Assembly: GCA_900550965.1 (NCBI GenBank)
Contig: URUC01000087.1
Coordinates: 1 to 8,032 of the forward strand
Source: an uncultured Collinsella sp.
GTDB taxonomy: Bacteria > Actinomycetota > Coriobacteriia > Coriobacteriales > Coriobacteriaceae
DNA length: 8,032 nucleotides
Direction: 5' to 3'
The position numbers were made by a program, and so were the translations under genes. Positions 1-5,072 of this stretch are shown here, one piece after another. The stretch's first letter is position 1; every line of letters begins with the position of its first letter. The notes beneath the pieces are model-generated. The model was not told where the DNA came from and made no database searches. It saw only the letters and a program-made list of their open reading frames with translations.

Positions 1-29
1 TACTTTCTAGCGTCAATGTGCGCCGCCAT
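1..29 (-). CDS. 5' end of a gene running off the left edge
   Basis: Only the first nine codons are visible (MAAHIDARK), so the product cannot be named. The ATG at 29-27 is preceded by GGAG with a 5-nt spacer (minus strand GGAGAAGGT then ATG), a plausible ribosome binding site. The frame stays open to the edge. The gap to the alkyltransferase stop is 93 nt and is partly filled by a terminator-like palindrome, so the gene is probably at most weakly co-transcribed with it. I see no convincing promoter in the remaining space. The call rests only on the start context. Confidence 0.4.
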
Positions 30-67
30 ACCTTCTCCACAAGTTAGCTCCGGTAAACCTGCAACGG

Positions 68-108
68 AAAACCACTACAAAGGGGACAGGCACCTTTGTG
101 GTGGTTTT
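68..108. repeat. Palindromic intergenic repeat, copy 1 (terminator-like)
   Basis: The 16-nt arms (68-83 and 93-108) pair fully except for one T.G wobble at 76/101. They enclose the 9-nt loop GGACAGGCA. The outer ends are AAAA and TTTT, so a transcript from either strand gives a GC-containing stem ending in a U tract. It begins 14 nt after the alkyltransferase stop on the minus strand and probably terminates that gene. The loop is the reverse complement of the loop in the copy at 2997-3030, so the two copies lie in opposite orientations. Confidence 0.85.
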
Positions 109-122
109 GACGAAGCCCGCCA

Positions 123-443
123 CTACAGCCCGGCCGGCCAACGACAGGCGGCCAGATCAACATGCATGGGGTCGGTAAACGCCACGCCCTCCCCCAGCAG
201 AAGCTCACGTTGAGCATCGGGCCCGCCAAAGGCAAAGCCCTCACAGATACGGCCGTCGGCAAACACCACGCGGTGACAGGGAATCTCGCCGGGGCGCGGA
301 TTGCTATGCAGGGCATACCCCACGTACCGCGCACTTCGTGGACGACCGGAAAGCAGCGCCACCTGACCATACGTGGCGACCATCCCCTCGGGGATCTGCT
401 CGACCACCTCGTACACCCGATCAAAAAAGCCCTCAGACGCCAT
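123..443 (-). CDS. Small MGMT-family alkyltransferase (active-site domain only)
   Basis: This 106-residue protein matches the DNA-binding and active-site domain of O6-alkylguanine-DNA alkyltransferases. It has a TYGQ segment near residues 24-27, a recognition helix with a probable arginine finger (RSARYVG, residues 36-42), and the catalytic motif IPCHRVV with Cys56. The family moves an alkyl group from guanine O6 onto that cysteine. The N-terminal domain of Ogt/Ada-type enzymes is missing, and the C-terminal segment with VDLAACRW resembles alkyltransferase-like proteins. Those usually have Trp in place of Cys, so keeping Cys suggests real transferase activity. The start at 443 is chosen because GGAAGGGAG lies 6-7 nt upstream; a longer in-frame start at 482 falls inside a palindromic repeat. 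It is separated from the upstream degV-like gene by 80 nt containing that repeat. Confidence 0.88.
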   Translation of the reverse strand: MASEGFFDRVYEVVEQIPEGMVATYGQVALLSGRPRSARYVGYALHSNPRPGEIPCHRVVFADGRICEGFAFGGPDAQRELLLGEGVAFTDPMHVDLAACRWPAGL

Positions 444-470
444 TGCTTGCTCCCTTCCACCCGGAAAAGC

Positions 471-513
471 ATAAACCACCACAAAGGTGTCTGTCCCCCT
501 TGTGGTGGTTTAT
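471..513. repeat. Palindromic intergenic repeat, copy 2 (terminator-like)
   Basis: The 17-nt arms (471-487 and 497-513) pair except for one A/C mismatch at 485/499, around the loop TGTCTGTCC. The loop differs by one base from the TGCCTGTCC of copy 4. The outer ends are ATAAA/TTTAT instead of AAAA/TTTT, a compensated change that keeps the arms complementary. The copy starts 10 nt after the DegV-family stop on the minus strand and lies between that gene and the alkyltransferase. Its U tract is short (UUUAU), so termination may be partial. Confidence 0.85.
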
Positions 514-523
514 GGCAGGTCGG

Positions 524-1378
524 TTAGTTGGCGGGCTGGAAGAAGGCTACTGCTACGGCGCCGGGGCCAACGTGGGTTCCGATGGTGGCGCCGATGGTGT
601 GAACGGGCAACTCGCCCTCGGTGTGGCCAGCCCACAGCGCCGCGCTGTCCTCGATATACTTCTTGAGCACCGCATCCGAAAGACCCGTATAGCCGAGCGC
701 CAGCGGCATGGAAAAGTCGATGCCGCCCGCCTTTTCGACCTTTTGGTTCAGCAGGTTGCGGCCGTTCTTGGAACCGCGCGCCTTACCCAGCTGCACGATC
801 AGACCGTCCTCGACAGCCACCACGGGCTTTACGTTGAGCAGCGTGCCCACGGCGCCGGCCGCAGCAGACAGACGACCGCCGCGCACCAGGTACTCCAGCG
901 TCTCGAGCAGGCCGATAACCACCACACGGTCGCGCACGGCCTCGACAGCCGCCGCGATCTGAGATGCACTGCGGCCCTCGTCCACCAAGCGCAGCGCATA
1001 CTCGACCAGGACGCGCTCGCCCAGGGTGACGTTGTTGCTGTCTACCACGAACACGTCGCCACCTGGCGCCTCGGCAAGTGCGGTACGGGCACTCTGATTG
1101 GTGCCTGATAGCTTAGCGCCCACGGTAATAATCACAGCCTCATCGCCGGCTTCACGAACCTTGGCAATCGCCTGCGAAAACGCGTACGGGTTGACCTGGC
1201 CGGTCTTGGGCAGTTCATCGCGCTCCACGAGCATCTCGTAAAAGCGTTGGTGATCGATATCGATGCCATCCATGTACACATCGGTGCCAAAGGTGACGGA
1301 CAGCGGCAAAACGGCCAGTGCCGGGTGCTCGGCCGGCGACATATCGCTTGCGGAATCGGTAATAATGCGGACGGACAT
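524..1378 (-). CDS. DegV family protein (probable fatty-acid-binding, FakB-like)
   Basis: The 284-residue length is normal for the DegV family, which binds a single fatty acid. Characterised FakB members present it to the kinase FakA to make acyl phosphate for phospholipid synthesis. Visible motifs, in order, are TDSASD (7-12), KTGQVNP (58-64), the ligand-binding SGTNQSA (91-97), LEYLVRGGRLSAAAG (161-175), NVKPVVAVEDG (182-192) and the C-terminal IGTHVGPGA (266-274). The start at 1378 has AAAGGA 6 nt upstream; the frame extends back to 1483 but that stretch has no comparable site and would nearly reach the MarR gene. It lies 119 nt downstream of the MarR gene on the same strand and probably shares its transcript. 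No fakA (Dak-type kinase) gene is in the window, so the partner and ligand are inferred from the family. Confidence 0.93.
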   Translation of the reverse strand: MSVRIITDSASDMSPAEHPALAVLPLSVTFGTDVYMDGIDIDHQRFYEMLVERDELPKTGQVNPYAFSQAIAKVREAGDEAVIITVGAKLSGTNQSARTALAEAPGGDVFVVDSNNVTLGERVLVEYALRLVDEGRSASQIAAAVEAVRDRVVVIGLLETLEYLVRGGRLSAAAGAVGTLLNVKPVVAVEDGLIVQLGKARGSKNGRNLLNQKVEKAGGIDFSMPLALGYTGLSDAVLKKYIEDSAALWAGHTEGELPVHTIGATIGTHVGPGAVAVAFFQPAN

Positions 1379-1497
1379 GGCGAATCCTTTCTTGCGCAGG
1401 TCCCGCGCAGGGAATTTTGACAGCAAGGCCCCGGCACGGTATACGCGCTCAAACAGGACTATGCAGTTGTTAATTGGAAGCAAAAGCCTTGGCGGCC

Positions 1498-1935
1498 CTA
1501 CAGTTCGCGCAGGGTGTTGAGAATCGTGCGCAGCGACGCATACATCTGCTCGCGCTGCTCCACACCCATAGCCTTACCGGTGGTATCGAGCACTTCGTGG
1601 ATGATGCGGTCGGCCTCGCCGCCCATAGCGGTCAGGCGCACCGGAGCACGATACTTAACGGCGGCATCGCCCGAATCGTCGACCTCGACGTAGCCGCCCT
1701 CCTCCAGATGCGCGAGCGTACGCGAGACGGCGGCGCGGGTCACGCCTGCCATGCGAGCTAGGTCAGCGCCAGTCAGGCCGTCCTTGCTGCGCTCAAGATA
1801 GTACAGGCACATAACGTCGGAGCCCTTGAGGCCCAGCCTTGCGCCCTCGGATGTCTTAATGCGCTGGATCTCCTTGTAGAGCCCGCTGATCAGTCCGACA
1901 AAGTCCTCGAAACGTGTCTCGTCGTTCTGCTGCAT
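1498..1935 (-). CDS. MarR-family winged-helix transcriptional regulator
   Basis: This 145-residue cytoplasmic DNA-binding protein has the usual MarR length and layout. Helical dimerisation segments occupy residues 8-30 and 105-143. A winged helix-turn-helix spans about 53-100, with LTGADLARMAGVTRAAVSRTLAHLEEG at 54-80 including the recognition helix, and a wing with acidic DDSGD near 86-90. MarR proteins bind short palindromes as dimers and commonly repress themselves and a neighbour until a small ligand binds. A perfect 6+6 inverted repeat lies 87 nt upstream (2022-2037). The next gene encodes a DegV/FakB-like fatty-acid-binding protein, so an acyl-type signal, as known for the MarR member FabT, is a reasonable inference; the sequence alone does not identify the ligand. 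The ATG at 1935 has an AAAGGCGG-like site about 10 nt upstream. Confidence 0.93.
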   Translation of the reverse strand: MQQNDETRFEDFVGLISGLYKEIQRIKTSEGARLGLKGSDVMCLYYLERSKDGLTGADLARMAGVTRAAVSRTLAHLEEGGYVEVDDSGDAAVKYRAPVRLTAMGGEADRIIHEVLDTTGKAMGVEQREQMYASLRTILNTLREL

Positions 1936-2021
1936 GAGAGACGACCGCCTTTCGCTTGCATAATGCTAACGGGTAAACATCTTAACCGTACCCAGCGGCC
2001 GCCAGCCCTGCACGACCTATT

Positions 2022-2037
2022 TGTTGACCCATCAACA
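2022..2037. promoter_or_regulatory. Candidate operator upstream of the MarR gene
   Basis: TGTTGA-CCCA-TCAACA is a perfect inverted repeat with 6-bp arms and a 4-bp centre. Its size and TTGA/TCAA half-sites resemble MarR-family operators. It lies between the MarR start (1935) and the repeat that follows the B3/B4 gene. Its minus strand includes TTGATG, a possible -35 element, but no good -10 follows at the right spacing. Binding by the adjacent regulator is inferred from position only. Confidence 0.4.
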
Positions 2038-2040
2038 TAA

Positions 2041-2080
2041 AAAACACCACAAAGGGGACAGGCACCTTTGTGGTGGTTTT
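2041..2080. repeat. Palindromic intergenic repeat, copy 3 (terminator-like)
   Basis: The right arm, 2065-2080, is the full consensus CCTTTGTGGTGGTTTT. The left arm, 2041-2055, lacks one C, leaving a single-base bulge. The loop is GGACAGGCA, in the same orientation as copy 1. On the minus strand, the direction of the B3/B4 gene ending 25 nt away, the stem is followed by six T residues. That is the strongest terminator tail of the four copies. Confidence 0.87.
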
Positions 2081-2105
2081 GGGCATCAATAGGTTCTAGG
2101 CGCCG

Positions 2106-2825
2106 CTACAGGTCCACACAGGGATTGTCGCGGGTCACAAGCGTCTTAACGACAACCGTCGCCCCCAAATACCGCTCGAGCAGATCGGCAAGACGGTCGA
2201 TGGCGGCCTGGCAGTCCTCCATTCGCTCGGGCTCCACGCACTCAATCGCCAGGAACGCGTCGGTCGAATCGTCGGACAGGGCCGTTCGAACGCCGTCGCG
2301 CCAGTTCCAGCAGCGGCACACGGCGCCCGCATCATCGATGTAGGCGAGCTCGCCGGGCAGCGTCGGGTCGTCCGCTTCCTCGCCAAGCGGCAAGAACGCA
2401 TCGCCACCGTCGGTCACCTTCAAGCGAAGATCTCCCTCAATCGCATGCAGGTCCTCGCCGCCAACGGGCAGCGCGTAGGACAGCGACACCGTGTTGTAGA
2501 TATCCACCGCCGGTGTGATATGACCGACCGGCTTGCTCTTGAGCACGCGCTTGAGCAAGTTCTCGATCGAGCAACGCGCGCCCTTTTTGGTCTTGAACAG
2601 ACGATAGGCCTCGCGCCATGCCTTGACCGGTGCGTTCTCGCTGATAGTATCGCTGGTCAGATGACGCTCCGCATCGATATTGGCGCGGTCGAGCAACGCC
2701 GCAATCGCATCCACGTCCTCTTGAGGAATCTGAGCCGTGGGCTTCATGCCCTCCACGACCACAACACCGACCGCTGCCTGCGGAAACAGCCCCCAGAATG
2801 AATCCTCGGCAATAAAGCTCTTCAT
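2106..2825 (-). CDS. Stand-alone B3/B4 (PheT-type tRNA editing) domain protein
   Basis: The 239-residue protein carries one B3/B4 domain, the module that hydrolyses mischarged tyrosyl-tRNA(Phe) in the beta subunit of phenylalanyl-tRNA synthetase. The domain is recognised from NAPVKAWREAYRLF (64-77), the SIENLLKRVLK helix (86-96), ITPAVDIYNTVSLSYALPVGGEDL (103-126) and a C-terminal helix (204-220). No aminoacylation core, B5 or anticodon-binding domain is present. Free-standing proteins of this group (COG3382) may edit in trans or act on another amino-acid substrate; which applies here is unknown. The start at 2825 is preferred over an ATG at 2840 because GAAGGGAG sits just upstream of it. It appears to be transcribed alone, with its own promoter (2970-2998), a structured leader and a repeat-type terminator. 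Confidence 0.88.
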   Translation of the reverse strand: MKSFIAEDSFWGLFPQAAVGVVVVEGMKPTAQIPQEDVDAIAALLDRANIDAERHLTSDTISENAPVKAWREAYRLFKTKKGARCSIENLLKRVLKSKPVGHITPAVDIYNTVSLSYALPVGGEDLHAIEGDLRLKVTDGGDAFLPLGEEADDPTLPGELAYIDDAGAVCRCWNWRDGVRTALSDDSTDAFLAIECVEPERMEDCQAAIDRLADLLERYLGATVVVKTLVTRDNPCVDL

Positions 2826-2963
2826 ACGCTCTCCCTTCATTGTGCGCGCCCGAGTGAGGGCGCCTAAACAAAAAGCGCCCTTACAACGGCCACCTTCAAA
2901 GTCCTACGGTGCCGTCACAAGAGCGCTTGCGCTGTCCCCATCCGGAGAAGGGGACGATATGTC
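2826..2963 (-). promoter_or_regulatory. Structured 5' leader of the B3/B4 gene, class unknown
   Basis: Read on the minus strand, the leader contains these features in order. GTCCCC/GGGGAC forms a 6-bp hairpin (2955-2950 with 2939-2934). AGCG-CAAG-CGCT follows. ACGGCACC pairs with GGTGGCCGT with one bulge (about 2914-2884). Next comes AGGGCGC (2881-2875), a T5-containing loop, GCGCCCT (2863-2857), and a third segment GGGCGC (2851-2846) just before the ribosome binding site. GCGCCC can pair with either GGGCGC segment, giving two mutually exclusive hairpins. CGCTCT (+ strand 2920-2925) also matches AGAGCG beside the start codon (2827-2832). I recognise no known riboswitch signature and no T-box core. 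Alternative folding that gates translation is an inference. Confidence 0.4.
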
Positions 2964-2969
2964 AGGCGT

Positions 2970-2998
2970 ATTGTAACCCGAGTCATCCACGCGAGCAA
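2970..2998 (-). promoter_or_regulatory. Promoter of the B3/B4 gene
   Basis: On the minus strand, TTGCTC (2998-2993) is followed after exactly 17 nt by TACAAT (2975-2970), matching 4/6 and 5/6 positions of a housekeeping sigma consensus. Transcription would begin near 2963. The -35 box overlaps the T-rich end of repeat copy 4, so the pckA terminator and the next promoter are almost fused. Confidence 0.55.
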
Positions 2999-3030
2999 AA
3001 CCACCACAAAGGTGCCTGTCCCCTTTGTGG
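2997..3030. repeat. Palindromic intergenic repeat, copy 4, one arm truncated
   Basis: The left arm is the full consensus AAAACCACCACAAAGG (2997-3012) and the loop is TGCCTGTCC. The right arm stops after CCTTTGTGG (3022-3030), leaving a perfect 9-bp stem. The expected TGGTTTT end is replaced by unrelated sequence. The intact arm carries the T tract in the minus direction, so the copy can still terminate pckA, whose stop is 22 nt upstream. Loss of the other arm would remove only plus-strand terminator function, where no gene needs it. Confidence 0.83.
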
Positions 3031-3052
3031 CAGATATGGACTCGCGGCGAAG

Positions 3053-4723
3053 CTAGCGGCGAAGTCCCAGCAGCCCGCGGCCGCGATGACGGGCGTCGGC
3101 GGGCACCTGAGCGTGCGGGCCGGCGGCCTTGACGGACTCGGGCAGGTGCGAGTACTTCTTCTCGAAGTTCTCCTCGAACATCACCGCCAGGTTGTGCGCT
3201 GCCTCGTCGTAGCGAGCGGTGCTCTGCCAGTACTGGCGCGGCACCAAAATGCCGTCGGGCACACCGTGGCACGTGGTGGGAATGTCGACGTTAAAGATAT
3301 CGTCGTGCACGAACTCGCTGTCCTCGATGGTACCGTCGAGGGCGCGGGCCACCAGGGCGCGCGTGTAGGCAAGCTCGATGCGATGGCCCACGCCGTAACC
3401 GCCACCGATCCAGCCGGTGTTGACCAGATAGACGCGGGTGCGACCGTCGGCGATACGCTCGCCGAGCATCTTGGCATAGACCATGGGATCGAGCGGCATA
3501 AACGGCTCGCCAAACAGCGAGGAGAACGTGGGCGTGGGCTCGGTGACGCCGACCTCGGTACCGGGGATCTTGGCGGTGAAACCCGTCACAAAGTGATACA
3601 TGGCGGCGTCGGCCGTCAGGCGTGAGATGGGCGGCAGCACGCCAAAGGCATCACAGGTCAAAAACAACACGACGCTCGGGGTGGTACCCATGCCCTTGGT
3701 CCACGCGTTGGGGATATGCTCGACGGGATAGGCCACGCGCGTATTGTGCGTGATCGAGACGTCATCATAGTTGGGCTTGCGGTTCTCATCGAGCACCACG
3801 TTTTCACAGATGGCGCCAAAGCGAACGGCGTTGAAGATCTCGGGCTCGTGGAACGCGTCCAGGCCCTCGCACTTGGCGTAGCAACCGCCCTCGACGTTAA
3901 AGATGCCCATGTCGGACCAGCCGTGCTCATCGTCGCCGATCAGCAGGCGCGTGGGGTTGGCCGAAAGCGTGGTCTTGCCCGTGCCCGACAGGCCAAAGAA
4001 CACAGCGGTCTCGTGCGTGACGGGATCCATGCTGGCCGAACAGTGCATGGGCAGCACATCGTCCTCGACAGGCAGCAGGTAGTTCATAACGCTGAAGATG
4101 GACTTTTTGATCTCGCCGGAGTAACCGGTACCGGCAACCAGAATCACGCGCTCCTGGAAGTTGATGACCACGGCGGCGCTGGAGTTGAGGCCCTTGATGG
4201 CGGGGTCGCACTGGTAGCCGGGAGCGGCGAGCACGCAAAAGTCCGGCTCACCGGTGCGCGCAATTTCACGAGCGAGCGGACGGGCGAGCATCTGCTTAAT
4301 GAAGAGCGCCTGGCTGGCACGCTCGCAGGCGACGAGCAGGCGACGCGTGTGGTTGCGGTCAGCGCCGGCCATGCCGCGCGTGACGAACACGTCGCGCTCG
4401 TTGAGGTAGTCGACGATACCGGCCTTGATGGCCTCGTAGCTCTCGGTCGAAAGCGGGCGGTTGACGGCGCCCCAGGCAATCTTATCGTGAACATCGGGGG
4501 TGTCAACGATAAAGCGGTCGTTGGGAGAACGGCCGGTGCGCTCCCCCGTCTCGATTACCAACGCGCCGTTGGAGGCCATGCGGCCTTCGTTGCGGCGGAT
4601 GGCGTGCTCGACGAGCTCCGCGGCGGGTAGATCGACCAGCAGACGGGGCTGATTCTCGGCGGGATCTTCGACCAGCGTAATACCAAAGTTGGACAGAACT
4701 TCTGCAGGGGTAACACCAGGCAT
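3053..4723 (-). CDS. pckA: Phosphoenolpyruvate carboxykinase, ATP type
   Basis: This 556-residue cytosolic enzyme interconverts oxaloacetate + ATP with PEP + ADP + CO2. Visible signatures are TGRSPNDRF (63-71, substrate-binding Arg65), ERVILVAGTGYSGEIKKSIFSVMNYLLP (191-218, metal-binding Lys region), the P-loop GLSGTGKTTLS (244-254), IGDDEHGW (262-269), HNTRVAYP (326-333), VLPPISRLT (362-370) and NTGWIGGGYGVGHRIEL (435-451). The start at 4723 is fixed by AAAGGAGG four bases upstream; the longer open frame to 4837 includes the leader. The family normally ends near AAGP (here 533-536), but this protein continues for 20 basic residues. In a gut fermenter the carboxylating direction, making ATP and feeding oxaloacetate to reduced products, is plausible but not shown. 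Upstream lie a LacI-type palindrome and other dyads. Repeat copy 4 follows as terminator. Confidence 0.97.
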   Translation of the reverse strand: MPGVTPAEVLSNFGITLVEDPAENQPRLLVDLPAAELVEHAIRRNEGRMASNGALVIETGERTGRSPNDRFIVDTPDVHDKIAWGAVNRPLSTESYEAIKAGIVDYLNERDVFVTRGMAGADRNHTRRLLVACERASQALFIKQMLARPLAREIARTGEPDFCVLAAPGYQCDPAIKGLNSSAAVVINFQERVILVAGTGYSGEIKKSIFSVMNYLLPVEDDVLPMHCSASMDPVTHETAVFFGLSGTGKTTLSANPTRLLIGDDEHGWSDMGIFNVEGGCYAKCEGLDAFHEPEIFNAVRFGAICENVVLDENRKPNYDDVSITHNTRVAYPVEHIPNAWTKGMGTTPSVVLFLTCDAFGVLPPISRLTADAAMYHFVTGFTAKIPGTEVGVTEPTPTFSSLFGEPFMPLDPMVYAKMLGERIADGRTRVYLVNTGWIGGGYGVGHRIELAYTRALVARALDGTIEDSEFVHDDIFNVDIPTTCHGVPDGILVPRQYWQSTARYDEAAHNLAVMFEENFEKKYSHLPESVKAAGPHAQVPADARHRGRGLLGLRR

Positions 4724-4764
4724 GGGGCCTCCTTTAAAAACGCGACACGTGGACGCGGCGCGCA

Positions 4765-4780
4765 CTTTACTCACGTAAAG
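4765..4780. promoter_or_regulatory. Inverted repeat in the pckA leader
   Basis: CTTTAC-TCAC-GTAAAG has perfect 6-bp arms and a 4-bp centre, 42-57 nt upstream of the pckA start. It could be a second operator or a small mRNA hairpin with a 4-nt loop. Nothing identifies a regulator. Confidence 0.3.
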
Positions 4781-4797
4781 CCCGTTGTACCCGATAT

Positions 4798-4813
4798 GCA
4801 AAAACGTTTTTGC
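4798..4813. promoter_or_regulatory. LacI/CcpA-type palindrome upstream of pckA
   Basis: GCAAAAACGTTTTTGC is a perfect 16-bp palindrome centred on CG with A-rich and T-rich flanks, the layout typical of LacI-family operators (catabolite-responsive sites also share AAACG). It lies 75-90 nt before the pckA start. It almost exactly fills the 16-nt spacer between a weak minus-strand -35 (TTGCCG, 4818-4813) and a weak -10 (TATCGG, 4796-4791), a position that would block polymerase. Carbon-source control of pckA is an inference. Confidence 0.45.
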
Positions 4814-4862
4814 GGCAACGGCGAAGCGCCCGCCCAACGGTCAAAAATCGCACGCAAGCGGC

Positions 4863-4972
4863 CTAGTCATGGACGTTCTTAAACGACTAGTCGTTGGGGA
4901 CGCTCATGAACAGGCAACAGCCAAGGAGTGTCCCCAGATGCCGGCACTTAGGGACGTTCCCAAAGTGCCGGC
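4863..4972. repeat. Cluster of dyads sharing a GGGACGYTC motif
   Basis: Three structures lie side by side. First, AACGACTAGTCGTT (4882-4895) is a perfect 14-bp palindrome, with a second CTAGTC at 4863. Second, GGGGACGCTC (4896-4905) pairs with GAGTGTCCCC (4926-4935), ten pairs including one G.T, around a 20-nt loop. Third, GCCGGCACTT (4940-4949) pairs perfectly with AAGTGCCGGC (4963-4972), and the loop holds GGGA-CGT-TCCC. The motif GGGACGYTC or a close form recurs at 4871, 4897 and 4951. There are no T tracts after the stems, so these are not simple terminators. This may be a compound intergenic repeat. Confidence 0.6.
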
Positions 4973-4996
4973 TACTGAATGGCGCCGCCGAAATTA

Positions 4997-5013
4997 TTGA
5001 ACAACCTGTTCAA
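4997..5013. promoter_or_regulatory. Operator-like inverted repeat before the flippase
   Basis: TTGAACA-ACC-TGTTCAA is a perfect inverted repeat with 7-bp arms and a 3-bp centre. It ends 25 bp upstream of the putative -10 box, covering the -35 region. TetR-type dimers commonly bind repeats of this form. No matching regulator is encoded in the window. Confidence 0.45.
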
Positions 5014-5038
5014 AAACACGACCGAACACCGCCGCATC

Positions 5039-5044
5039 TATACT
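5039..5044 (+). promoter_or_regulatory. -10 box of the flippase promoter
   Basis: TATACT matches 5/6 positions of the -10 consensus and lies 28 bp before the TTG start codon, giving a leader of about 20 nt. The sequence 17 bp upstream (ACACGA) is a poor -35 element, so an activator or a weak promoter is likely. Confidence 0.4.
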
Positions 5045-5072
5045 AGAACGCAGCAATAGAAAGGACCTCATT

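Larger units (their letters stand above)
4724..5072. other. Divergent intergenic region between pckA and the flippase
   Basis: This 349-bp stretch holds no gene I can support. It contains, from the pckA side, a 16-bp inverted repeat (4765-4780), a perfect 16-bp palindrome (4798-4813), a cluster of three nested or adjacent dyads (4863-4972), a 17-bp operator-like repeat (4997-5013) and the flippase -10 box. A 71-codon plus-strand frame at 4785-5000 runs through these dyads without a ribosome binding site and is probably not a gene. Confidence 0.7.

Noticed and set aside
338..1108. 256-codon plus-strand open frame across the repeat and degV gene
   Set aside because: It overlaps the MGMT and DegV genes on the opposite strand and reads through a terminator-like palindrome; the composition is that of a shadow frame.
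2826..2963. T-box riboswitch upstream of the B3/B4 gene
   Set aside because: The conserved T-box core (AGGGTGGNACCGCG) is absent. GGTGGCCGT is only superficially similar and pairs with ACGGCACC in a local stem.
68..3030. CRISPR array
   Set aside because: The four repeat copies are separated by whole genes, occur in both orientations and are near-perfect palindromes; there are no regularly spaced spacers and no cas genes.
3716..4630. 304-codon plus-strand open frame opposite pckA
   Set aside because: It is antisense to a clearly recognised enzyme. In GC-rich DNA the opposite strand of a real gene often stays open, and the translation shows no family motifs and no ribosome binding site.
2963..4723. 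pckA and the B3/B4 gene as one operon
   Set aside because: They are on the same strand, but a terminator-like repeat and a separate promoter with 17-nt spacing lie between them; some read-through remains possible.
3053..4837. Longer pckA start at 4837
   Set aside because: The extra 38 residues contain leader sequence and the CG-centred palindrome. AAAGGAGG four bases before 4723 fixes the shorter start.
4785..5000. 71-codon plus-strand frame in the divergent intergenic region
   Set aside because: There is no ribosome binding site, and the frame crosses several perfect dyads, whose symmetry explains its composition better than coding does.
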